Origin: Cladorrhinum sp. PSN259
Lineage: Eukaryota > Ascomycota > Sordariomycetes > Sordariales > Podosporaceae
Direction: 5' to 3'
Length of the DNA stretch: 64,000 bases
NCBI GenBank assembly: GCA_033725935.1
Contig: MU867093.1
Coordinates: 367,685-431,684, forward strand
The position numbers were made by a program, and so were the translations under genes. Each line of letters opens with the position of its first letter. Position 1 is the stretch's first letter. Below, in pieces: positions 21,401 to 31,913 of the stretch. Under the pieces are notes generated by a model. It did no database searches. It had not been told where the DNA came from and saw only the letters and a list, made by a program, of their open reading frames with translations.

Positions 21401-24400
21401 ACTTTCAGGGGTTTTGTTTACTGACTTTGTTTGGGGGATAGTATGCGTACAATAATATGGTGTTCTTCCATGTCCAGCGGCTTTCGGGAGGATTTGCGCT
21501 CACGTTGGTCGTTGCGGTGGTTGGAACGATTATTTACGGCGTCAAGGTGTCGGTCGGCCCGGCGTTTACCTTCTTTGCCTATTTGGTCTTGATATCGACC
21601 TATCTCAATATCTTGGGTGAGTGAAACGACTCGCATTTGTGACAATCTAAATATCTAACGATATCGTAGGAATCATGGCGACGATGCACCAACATGGCAC
21701 ACCTCTCACCTCTGGTCGCTCGGTTTTGTGGCGTACCATGCCCGTCCTGTTCATCTCTCCCGTGGTCTCTACCTACGTCAACGGACATGATCTCAAAATC
21801 TACCTCGCCGTTGGCTACGGGTTCTTGACTCTGCTTCTTATCCAGTACCGTAGCCTCTGCCACGAGTGGATTAACTGGACCGACAACATTGCCAAGTTCA
21901 CGGAGGATGATATCGTAAAGTGGTATTCCACGAGACTTGAGAAGGAGCGGGAGTCTACTGAGATCAGCAGCAGCTCTCGCTCATCAGACGATGGCGCTGC
22001 AAACGAAACACCGCAGGATGAACTCAAAAAGGCTGCTCTTCAAGCTTTTCGCTCGAGCGTCGTCTACAACAGCACGAACATCTCCACCTTTACGCAGGCA
22101 GTGCGAGTCTCGGATCCACTCGTTCGCCGGGTTGTTAAGAGCCTGCCGTACATTGAGTGGCTGTTGAAGAAAGACGTGGGAGAAAGTACGCAACCGGAAG
22201 ATATGTTTTCTGTTGCTTGGTTTTCCCAGTTTTCGCAATCCTTGAAGAGGCAACAACAGATGGCCCAAGGGCTCAAGGAGCACAACATTTTCATGCTGTT
22301 CCGGTATTCACGATACGACATTGGTGGCAATGTGGGTCTCTTCCTCATCTGTCTCATGGATCGATGGGTGAGCATCACCATGGCGGCGAATTCCCGGCCA
22401 ATCGACAACTTTACCCACTTCACCTCTCGGTACGCCATTTGCTTTGCTATTCTCTACTTCTGCGCGTCTGTCATGATCCTGGACAGTACACTTCGGCAGT
22501 ATTGGAAGACAGGCTATGATCTTTCCGATGAGAAGCTGTCCACATTGGAGGATGCTGATCGTGTTTCTCGCGAGTGGGAGGCGTCTCGCAGGGAAATTCA
22601 TCGGTCTGCACTTCTCAAGATTGTCCGCAGGCTCCTCCTTCTCATGGGTTGCTCGACCATCGCCGTATGGAACTTGGTGGAGAACCGCACCATGGTCGAG
22701 TTGTATTATCTTTACATCTTGGGATACACTGGCGTTATCATCTTCCAGTTCAATCGGTGCTTCACCACCGACCAAAGCTCTCATGTGTCGTCAATCTTTA
22801 TTGGTGCCTTTTCCGGGTATGCCACGGGGGTTACACTCCATATTGTCTTCAAAGGCAATGGTCTTTTCTTTGCCGACGTCATTGCTCTCAATGTTGCGGC
22901 AATCACGGCGGCAGGGCTTACTTCCATTTGGGCGATGAAGGACTGGGCGAAGGTAGCTCTCAAAGAAGACGGGGAGAAATCAAGCAAGCCAAAGGTTCTA
23001 GTCCAACAAAGACTCGCCGTTTCCCCGGCAAGTGCTCACAACTCTTCTTGGAGATCCCTTCCAGGAATCAGCCTCAACCCTTCCGAAACAACTGGGCTTT
23101 CACAGAGGGTCTTGAATTTTCTCCGTTCCAGTATGGATCACCCCTCCAAATACTACGGGACTGCCCCGTGGTCTAATACACTCTTGGAGAGTACACTGGA
23201 TCTCTGGGTGAACGGGAAGATTAATGTCACACTCTCTTCACGCTCCCAGTTTATTGATGCTGGTTTCGGGGACGCTGCCTCCATTAGCCGTTACTCACAT
23301 GACTCCTTGCGGATTATCATTGGCTCTCTTGGGGAAATGGACCTTGGCAATATTTTGTGGGAGCTTCTGGCAGCGCGTGTGATCTCTGAGGCCATCTTGC
23401 ATCACGTCTCTCGGGCTGTTCTTGGCATGACCGCACACCAAGGCATCCATGCTGAGCACCTATTGCATGGGACGGAGAGCATGTCTAAGAGAATCGAGCT
23501 TCAACTGGCGGGCGAAGACCACGCAGGGATGATTGCCCTCAATGATGAGCTTCGACGAGGCTTCTTGAAACTGGTCTGCTTCGACACCGAAGTCGATTCA
23601 GAGTGGCACCTCCTCCCACCTGCGGTCCGTCTCGCAATTTTTCAACAGATATCTGGAGCAGCACCAACTCCATCCCGGGAGTTGCAAGGCTGGTTGTCCA
23701 GTAAGTCTGTGGACGTCACCTCCATCAACTTCCATATCGGCCTTTGTCACCTAATCCAGGAGAAGGTGAACGTGCGTTTGCAACTCACGTCGGCAACCAA
23801 TTTCCATGGACCCGACGTAGAGGACGACAACGTAGTCGGTGAGCTCCAGAGTCTGTATGGTAGACCATCATTCTTCGTTTGGCTCACTCTCGCGATTCTT
23901 CGCTTCCCATTGAACCTCACTAAGTGGATAAGCATCGTCTCTGGTGGTGGCTCTCACGTCGAGAGGGAATTATGGTTCAACCTTCGACACTACCCTCGAG
24001 TTCGCCCGTTCATTGCGTATTTCGCAAGTCTTTTTTGGAGGGTTTCTTGGTGGTTAAAGAATGCCATCACTTCCCTTCTATTGATATACCACCATGCGGC
24101 CTTGGTCAACATCTCTCGGCTCGCCAAGAAAGGTGCTTCCAGGACGTTGCACAAGAATCGTGTTGTTGCTGAGATCAGGCGAAAACAGATCACTGGCTTT
24201 GCATCTCCGAGCGAGGAAACAAAGACTTCGTTCAGACTGGACATGTTCGATGGGGCACTCACAACACAACCCACCAGCGGCACGCCGCTGGCTACTGCGG
24301 TATACGATGAGAGCTTTCGCCTTGTCAGTCGAAGGGACTTTGTCAAGAACAGCGATTCTTCGACGATTTACAGATATCCGGACGGCGATCGGTCTCGCTT

Positions 24401-27335
24401 CCCCACCTGCAAGACTGTCACTGCCGTGGCTTTTACGAAGCAGTGCTTCTACGACAAGAAGGGAAGGGTGCTCCATGGTACCATGTCTTTCGGTGACAGA
24501 ATGGAGTATTCCTTTCGATACTTTTACAAGTCCAGCCCAAAGAACAGCCACGAAGTCCTCAAGACCGAGTTCAGAAGATCCCAACCCATCTCCAGCGATA
24601 GTTTGGCTGTTTACTGGGGAACTCCACTGCGTGAAGACCTGTCAGAGAAGCTCAACTGGGTGCCCTCGGACCGTGTGTGCAGGGTTGTTAGGGTGATTGG
24701 GGGTAAGAAGTATGTCACCACCAGTGACTATCAGCACCGCCGAGATCCTGTCATGATGACTTTTGTGGAAGATGTTGAGTCTGGTACGCGAGCGGCGGTT
24801 GCTAAAGCGCCTCAGGCCTTTGAGCACGAGGAGTTCTTTTTGCAGAGGCCCTCGGATGCCTATTTCGAGATTGATGATCTTCTCATCCAACACCGACAGG
24901 ATCATGTTCGGCGTCTGGCCAAGTTCAGCGGGCGAAAGCTGACATGGACGTCCCTGATCAACCCTTCGGCTTGGCTGTACAGACGAAAGAAGGTCGTCTA
25001 CCGGCCCGTCCCTACTTGGTGGCTTCGGACGGAGCTTTGGGACCACTGGCGCAAGAGTGGTGCGCTCGATGCCATTGTTGCCTGTTGGATGGACGAGCTG
25101 ATCTTGCGTGAGGAACCCCTGTTGAAGCGGTACTGGAGTGCACGCAATGCAGGTCAGCTCACCAAAGCCAAGGCGGCTCTTGACTCCTGTATCGAACAGA
25201 TTATGTCAGCCATTGAGATTGAGAAGGATGTGTCAGAGGTGTGCTTGCTTCCCATCAAGTCATCGGATCTTTACGCCATGGGTCTTGGCAGAGATGCCAA
25301 TGAGTTGACCATGCGCCCTTCCGACTGCTTCAAGGACACCAACGAGCGTATCTCTGTTATCTTCAACGACATTGGATGTTGGCCCGACTCACCTGGGGGA
25401 GTCTCCAATTGCCGACGAGACTTGGTGAACGGACATAGCACTATTCGCAACCATGTCCTGACCGAGTCGGCCAACGAGTACGGAATCCCGCGCTTCCAAG
25501 TCGAGAAGAGTGTGCAGTCCCTCAAGATGCTGCCGCTTTGGGGCCTCGACGGGAGGTCACCCAACCATGGTGTCATTGACAATCTGCTCGAGTCTGAGGT
25601 TGATGCCAAGATTGCTGCCACTGACACCAGTCGCGATGTTGCCGGGACATTTGTGCCGCTGCTCAAGCTGTTCGTCAAGGGTGCCCGCTCCAGGCACATC
25701 TCCAAGGAAGACATGATCAAGTACAGCAATGCGGTTCTTGGAATGTTCAAGTTCTTTGAGCACAAAGACTACAACGAGACTTGGAAGTCCAAGGAGGTCT
25801 CTGCGGGATGGATTGAAGCATGGCTCACCTGCTACAATGACCCAGATATTGTCAACCCCGCGCAGTACTTTGACCTCGAGAAGCCTTCAATGACGGACTT
25901 TCGCACCGCTGTTGAGATTTACTCGTCCTATTTCTTCATCTTCTCCGTCCAAACACCCGAGAACTGCCCCAAGGTCTTCCAGAGCACTCACCATGGCATC
26001 AGCAGTATGTTCGGGATGCTCCTTAAGTACCGCCGTGGCGCCACCTTTGGCATCTGGGACCACGCCATTCTCTGGCGCGAGTGCTGTCTCAACATTAGTC
26101 CGGCTCAATCCACCCTGTCTCTGCCAGTCCAATCCATGCTCCTCTCAGGCATCAGCCTAGCCACGAAGCTCGCTTATTTCCACGCCGACGTGGTCCTCCC
26201 CTGCACGTCAGTCTTCAACCCAATCTGGGAACAAGACCTCGGCACGGATAATAACCGTCTGGGCCACAAAAAGACCTTTTCCCGCAAGATCGACCCAATC
26301 GTCAACGGCGTAAGCAACATGGACGCCTTCAAGCCCGTCGACAAGGTCGGCACAGCCACGCCAACCGTCGTCATGCTCTCCAACGTGCAGTTCATCAAGG
26401 ACATCAAGACAGCCATCCTGGCCGCAGACGTCATCGTCAACAAGTACGGCTTCACGGACTATCAGCTCCTAGTCTATGGCGCGCGAGACCGCGAGCCGGG
26501 GTATGACATCGACATGTCTCGTCTTATCGAGTCGTGCAACCTCTCCAGTAATGTGATTCTCAAGGGGTTCGGTAAACCGCACGAGGCACTCAAAGATGCG
26601 TGGCTGTTTATGAACTCTTCCCTGTCGGAAGGATTACCCTTGGCCATAGCGGAAGCTGCCCTGGCGGGCGTGCCCATCGTCGCCACGGCGGTCGGCGCGA
26701 CAGCTCTGGTCTTGACGAACCCGGATGACCCCACGGTCCGGTACGGCGAGGTCGTGCCTCCCAATGACCCCACCGCACTGGCAAGAGCGCAAATAGCCAT
26801 GTTGGCCATGGCAGGCCCCTGGGCGAAATATGCCGGCGATACGGACAAGCGCGGTTCGGTCCCTCCGCACCTGCTGATGCCTGACAACCTGACGCGCAAC
26901 GACGTCAAGTGGCTGCGGAAGAGAATGGATGATAAAGCCGAGGATCGAAGAAAGTTGGGCATGCTGGGAAGACAGATGGTCCTGAGGGGGTTCCACGGGA
27001 AGAGGTACCTGCGGGAACACGAGCAGATGTACTGGATTCAGTGGCATTTGGCTCACATGAGGAAGAGGAAAGATTTGGCGAGGAAGAAGGGGTGGAACGG
27101 CGTGACCTGGGATCACAGTGGCGAGAGGCTGGTGCCCAAAAAAGATGATGCAAGCGGGGCCAACGGGGCGGGAAATAGGGCGCTCGGGAGGAAGAGGAGT
27201 GTGAGGTGGCAGGAGTTTACGTCTGGAATCGATGAAGAGAAGAAGTCGCCGCATAGTCACAAGAGGCTGAGTAAGAGGCGATCTGGAGAGCATGGTGACC
27301 GTAATGTGAGAGAGAGCGTGGTGGAGATTGTCTGA
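18406..27335 (+). CDS. gtb3: Gtb3-like giant membrane glycosyltransferase (GT4)
   Basis: Four exons (18406-18674, 18737-21344, 21442-21616, 21670-27335) join in frame to give about 2,905 residues. An N-terminal TM helix (about 48-75, FFTLCFSAVCLAVPVIYFVW) is followed by an ~850-residue soluble region that I cannot assign. A multi-spanning membrane block follows, spread over the end of exon 2, exon 3 and the start of exon 4 to about residue 1435, with at least eight hydrophobic segments. A long central region then leads to a GT4 / GT-B domain at about 2520-2760. Its hallmark EX7E motif is E2671...E2679 in SEGLPLAIAEAALAGVP. The tail is basic and polar. In A. fumigatus, Gtb3 is the proposed galactosaminogalactan synthase and exporter. 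The separate 18561 frame start is only an internal artefact of intron 1. The model is well supported; small extra introns cannot be excluded. Confidence 0.88.
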
Positions 27336-27593
27336 GCTGCGGGTGTTTTATTTTCAAAGTCACGCTGTGTATGGCTATTTTTCTCTGTTTCGGGAGTGTA
27401 AAAGAATGACTTGATGTAAATGAATGACGCTATGTAATAACTACCTAGATAGACTGATCATGAACTCCAAATCCTTAATGACCTTGGCGAGCAACTGTAT
27501 ACCACCCGAGAAAAGCTGTTCCATGTGCCAATATGCACAAAGACATCCTTCTTTTCATATTCGAAGTCTTTGTCACGTGGGGTTCTCATCCCC

Positions 27594-27731
27594 GATGCGC
27601 TGCCCGGCTTCACTTTGCCGGGCAAGGGGATGAGGTCGACTTTCAAAAAGGCACGCCCGGGACCTATCCACGAACCCCCTGGAAGTCGACCCTCATCCCC
27701 TTGCACGGCAAAGGGGAGCCGGGCAGCGCAA
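27594..27731. repeat. 48-bp inverted repeat, near perfect
   Basis: Arm 27594-27641 is almost the exact reverse complement of 27684-27731, with about 42 bp between. Both arms contain the core CTGCCCGGCT or its complement and the AGTCGAC inner end; only a few bases differ. Each arm also has an internal hairpin (GCCCGGC / GCCGGGC). The transcript of this region would fold into a long stem. It could be a MITE-like fold-back element or an inverted duplication. Confidence 0.85.
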
Positions 27732-27745
27732 CCAAGATGTAAGAT

Positions 27746-27829
27746 GAAGTCGTAAGTTGGATCGTTGCCTTGGTCGTTGTCTTGATCGTTGTCTCTGGGT
27801 GCACAGGCCACGATCCAACTTACGACTTC
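27746..27829. repeat. 20-bp perfect inverted repeat
   Basis: GAAGTCGTAAGTTGGATCGT at 27746-27765 is repeated as its exact reverse complement at 27810-27829, with 44 bp between (containing repeated TCGTTG words). It directly follows the 48-bp inverted repeat, making a two-stem array. Confidence 0.9.
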
Positions 27830-28056
27830 AACTTTGCCCCCATCTATAGACAAGACTTGAATCTCCCGGCAGGGGGAGGAGATAAAGTGAGATGTGGCTT
27901 ACATTCACCCGTCCACTGCAGACCCAGTGTCCCCTTCCCCTCTCGGGAGAAGCTTTTTGCTCCCAACATAATCCTCCTATCCCTGTACCAAAACCTTGCT
28001 GCAGGTTGTCCTTCCGATTTTTCTCTGTTTCATTGCTTTCCGAGTCCCTGTCCGGA

Positions 28057-29115
28057 TTACTTACGGTGTTTGTTTTTGAAGTGCTTTAGCATCCCATCCC
28101 TCCGAACGAAGCTTTTGTCGCACTGTTCGCAGGGCCAAGATTTCTTGCCTCCATGCATCACTGTTTCCAGGTGCCGTTTCAAATCCGAACGGAGGTTGAA
28201 ACTCGATTCGCACCCTGGGACGGAGCACCCTATTTTCTGCCCGTGGTAGTGACTTTTATGTTGCCTGCCACTCGGTTAGCCAATCGTCAGATTCCTGAGC
28301 AGTATCGACCAAACTAACTGAAGCTTCTTCCATGTATCGTAGGTACGGGCAGGGCGCTTAGTACATTTATGGCACTTGAACACCCCAGAACTATCGATGC
28401 CTTGAGTTTCCGGACTGCTGTTTACTAATATCGGTGGAGATCCCATTTGGCTTGTTGATGCTCCCGAGCTGGACTCTGACGACATTGCTGTTGGTTGTCG
28501 GCTAAGTGCCTCTAGATCAGACGGAATTTCCACCCTCTCAGCCAGAGTATGTGCGCTGATCTCCGCACTCGAACTATCCAAGCTGGCCCAGAAAAAGCCC
28601 AGGTTCGTGGTAACATTGTCTACCGGCCACACACTGCCCAGAAGCTGCAGTGGGTCTGAATTGGTGGTCATGACCGTAGCTTCAGCTTGTATGTTGGCTG
28701 AAAAGGCGTTCTGAGCTGTAACATCACAGAATTGTGACAGACTGTCGGTAACGGTTGAGAGCGTCGTTTGGGATGATTGCCAATCAAAGGTGGCAGCAGG
28801 CACGAAATCGAGATAACCATTGTGAGGACTGGCTTGAGAGAAAAACGGCGCCTCCAATATCGAAACAGGCGCCAAACCGTACGTCTCAGGCGAGAGAGAG
28901 GTTGAAGGTATCGGTTGCGGACAACCTGCAGCATTAGAAAGAAAATCCCCTCCAGATTCCAACCCTGGAGTCCCTATCTCATCATGGCCTCCCCATAAAC
29001 CACCCATAACAAAGCCATCAGTCGAATGAAAGTATGGGCGGCTTGGGCTTTGGGTAACCGACTGTTGAGAACCCGAGGGTCCCGGAAACGGAGATTCCCA
29101 AGAGTCGATCTCCAA
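28057..29115 (-). CDS. C2H2 zinc-finger protein, putative transcription factor
   Basis: Two exons are clear: the upstream one down to 28319 and 28264-28057, joined across a 54-bp intron (GTTAGT donor, GGCAG acceptor) that falls inside the first finger. The N-terminal ~230 residues are Ser/Pro/Thr-rich and acidic, as in activation regions. Three C-terminal C2H2 fingers follow: FKCHKC...QQHKSHYH, then IGCSVPGCESSFNLRSDLKRH...MH, then WPCEQCDKSFVRRDGMLKHFKNKH. The protein ends two residues later. The start is uncertain: the frame is open past 29115 to a stop near 29210 without an ATG. The first in-frame ATG is at 29007, so either translation starts there or a 5' exon is missing. It is convergent with the gtb3-like gene, so a regulatory role for the cluster is possible but only by position. 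Confidence 0.75.
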
Positions 29116-30153
29116 AAAGCCCGCGCCGACCAGGGTTCCATCTTGATCACTATGGCATTGTGGCAGAATTTGCTGGCAACGGCGGGGACGTGACGCCCCC
29201 CGCCGTGGCGGCTAGGGTACTGGATCTGAAGCCTGAGCCTAGCACTGGTTTAGTACGCAAGTAGGACGCAAGACAGAAAATAAATACTGACCGGATTCAG
29301 GATAGCCGAATCCCGACTAGACCAGAAAAACAGTCCTGCTCGAGTAGTTCTTGTAAGCAGGCGGTGATGGTGTGACCTAGGGAGGACATTTGGTCATAGT
29401 TTTGGTATCACCAGGCGGGTTTATATAGACGTTCCGGTCAATTAAAAAACGAAGATACGCATACAATCAGATACACCAATCACCGACTCCAGTCAAAGAT
29501 GGTGTGTGGAGGCAGCATTGTGATGAGTTGTCTGCAGCAGCTGCCTTCCTAAGCGGACTGTGATTCGGGAATCTTTGTGCATATTTGCTGCCTCCAAAGT
29601 TGCTGGACCAATAATTGCTGCTTGTTTTACCTTCAAGAGCCGCCTCCTCAAACCTGTCGCTCTGAGTCTGCATATGACCCACTTATCTCTGACAGATCAG
29701 GAAAGGGCAAGGCAGAATGTCGAAACCACGTCGTGGAGGCAGCACCACCTCACAACCGGGCCGGCCGGGAGTTTTCCCATGTTCCCCAGAAAGAAGCAGT
29801 GCCCCAGATTCCAAATGGTGCGCGAGACACATTGTCTTGACACATGCCGAGGAATCGAGCTGGGCCGTTCCAGAGGAGGGGTGATGACGTCATCACCAAT
29901 TGGAGTCCCAACCCCAGATGATCGTCAACCGGCGGAAACTCCGCCAACCTTTCCCAATGACACTGATTCAGTACGTGTAATTGGCAAGAAAGGAATCCAC
30001 ACTTTGATGCCGATCCTGGAACTGGCACAAGATATGTAGGCGTCATTTCTTTAGTTTCCAAATACCACTTATAAACCATCACTTTCTCTCATCGCCCTCC
30101 CGTCATCCTCTCAAAACACACAAACATCAACCTAAACACAACCTACCTTCAAA
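29116..30153. other. Divergent intergenic region, no gene seen
   Basis: About 1 kb between the C2H2 gene and the small mitochondrial-type gene. A 159-codon plus-strand frame at 29560-30039 shows no domain and is probably chance. A CT/CA-rich leader (30080-30150) precedes the next ATG. Confidence 0.4.
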
Positions 30154-30475
30154 ATGTCGCCAATTTCAAGATCAATCCAAAACATCTCAGTGCTTCGGCA
30201 CGCATCATCACGATTGCCTCGCACCATTCCCGCGAAACAGGTCCGTTTCATCAACACACAAGGGGAGGAGCTAGGTGGAGTGCAAGGGTCGGAACCTCCT
30301 TCGCCAAAAAAGAACCCAGTCAATTGGTAAAATCTTGTCCTTTTTTGTTCTACTCACTACAAAATTGATATTCTAACCGCGTTTTAACTACAGGAGAGCG
30401 GGAACCATCACAGCAGTCGGGGTTAGCATCGCCGTTGCGTTCATGTGGAGGGCCAAGGCCAAGGAGGGAAAGTGA
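30154..30475 (+). CDS. Small mitochondrial-type single-TM protein
   Basis: Two exons (30154-30326 and 30394-30475) give 84 residues. The N-terminus is basic, Ser/Arg-rich and free of acidic residues (SRSIQNISVLRHASSRLPR), as in a mitochondrial presequence. After an acidic/polar linker comes one TM segment at about 62-77 (TITAVGVSIAVAFMW) and a short basic tail (RAKAKEGK). This is the layout of small inner-membrane proteins or accessory subunits, but I do not recognise the family. The ATG is preceded by an A-rich CTTCAAAATG context. Its 3' end faces the EthD-like gene 110 bp away. It was found by splicing and is too short to show as a long frame. Confidence 0.7.
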
Positions 30476-30584
30476 GCCGGACCTAGTTTATTATATCAAA
30501 AGAATACCTAATACTATGAAGCAAAAACATTTTGCATTTTCCCAATCACCGTCCATGACAAATCAGTAATTCGTGTTCCAAGTT

Positions 30585-31359
30585 TCAAGCTTGGTGAGAC
30601 GATATCAAGTGGTACTCTGTGGTTCCGCCTTTGAACATGAGATCGATATCCCGTTTGCCTTCCTCTTTGACCTCGGGGTGTTTGAAGTCTGCCTACAGAA
30701 GAGGAAGATGGTATTCGTGTCAGTGAATTCATATGCAACTTAGTTGAAACATGTCGGGCAATACTCACTAGACAGAGATACTTGGTCCCTTCCATCAATG
30801 GCTGGTCTCTCGGCACTCCGGGAGGAGAAAGCCCGGTCCCATCGGCCTTATACAGTCTTAGACGTGGCTCCCCTTTAACACCAAGATCAGATAACTTCTG
30901 TCTAGCAATACTGAAAATGTCTTCGGCATGGTCAGCGCTATAGCCGAGAAGGCGCTCCCACTGCACCACAAAGAGAGCATTTCCTTCTGCGCCGTGATCA
31001 TCATTCCCACTCAGACGGCCGTCATCTGATGTGTCGATTTTCTCATAAAACCCCGTCTCGAATTGGGCCCAAGTAAACACCATCTGCGTGTCGTTTGGGA
31101 AGATGTCGCTGTGCAGGGGACCTTTCCAGAACTCGCAGGTGTCTCGCCTGAGCCACTCCAGGTCGTGGAGGTGGTAGACGGCCAGATATGGGAGTGCTTC
31201 TTGGGATGCAGACTTATACCTGGTCGCTGTCTTGACTCCGGGTGTCGAGAGGAGGTATGGGATGTGCGCCTCTTCGTACCACTTGTGGAAGGCCTCAGGA
31301 GCCAAATCAGGCGATGAGATGCAGGATCGGACTAGAACGATGCCCGGTCTTGGATTCAT
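30585..31359 (-). CDS. EthD-like dimeric alpha/beta-barrel protein
   Basis: Two exons (31359-30769, 30692-30585) give 232 residues. The N-terminal ~110 residues follow the EthD / stress-responsive dimeric barrel pattern: a beta strand (GIVLVRSCI), then FHKWYEEAHIPYLLSTPGVKTATRY, with the H and the PG typical of these ferredoxin-like folds, and a later strand LPYLAVYHLHD. A second similar half (ALFVVQWERLL... TKYLCL) suggests two fused barrels in one chain. Members act in polyketide/aromatic tailoring or ring cleavage, or have no known activity; none can be assigned here. Soluble, no signal peptide. The intron has a GTGAGT donor and a CTGTAG acceptor. Confidence 0.72.
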
Positions 31360-31913
31360 GATGAGGGACTGTAAAGTGCAAAGTTAAATATCCAACAAAG
31401 TGGTTGCTTGGTTCAAGTCCATTTCTTTGTTTCAACCCCGCTCTATAATCATTGGTCCTCTAGCGGTTGGGACTCCCCCAGCTGATTGTCCGGTGTAACC
31501 ATCAGCCTAGTGGAAACCATTGAGTCACGAGATAGCCATCCAGCGTATGTCCATCAGTTATTGGGTAACAATTATGCAAGTGCGAGTTATAAAACCAAAA
31601 ATGAACAGGACACTTTGCTGCGCTCTAAGAAAAAAAAGAGCGTGGTGTTTTGTAGCGATTATGGTCCTTTGTGATTACCGGATCCGTCCACGTACCACCG
31701 GACAACTGAAAGGTAAAGTTATAAATGAAGGAGCGCGACTTTGTTCACGAACTTGAAACAACCTTTGTAGGTGTCTTGTGCTTTAAACGAGATAACTTGG
31801 ACGGTCAAGACTGAATTAAAATGGCACATCAACCAGCAGTGACCAAATCGACCGGGCACTACTACCAATTAGAGATACCGAATTGTACATAGTATCCTTC
31901 TCAAAATACAATC
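31360..31913. other. Divergent intergenic region, no gene seen
   Basis: About 550 bp between the EthD-like gene and the kinase-like gene; carries both promoters by position. No repeat or conserved frame noticed. Confidence 0.4.

Larger units (their letters stand above)
27336..28056. other. Intergenic region holding a fold-back element
   Basis: The gap between the convergent gtb3-like gene and the C2H2 gene. Most of it (27594-27829) is two adjacent inverted repeats; the rest shows no gene. Confidence 0.5.

Noticed and set aside
29340..29389. Plus-to-minus frame from ATG 29389 as the first exon of the C2H2 gene
   Set aside because: It reads protein-like for 30 codons but meets a stop before any good donor site, so I could not join it in frame.
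29560..30039. 159-codon plus-strand frame as a gene
   Set aside because: No domain, no introns and biased composition; it lies in a divergent promoter region.
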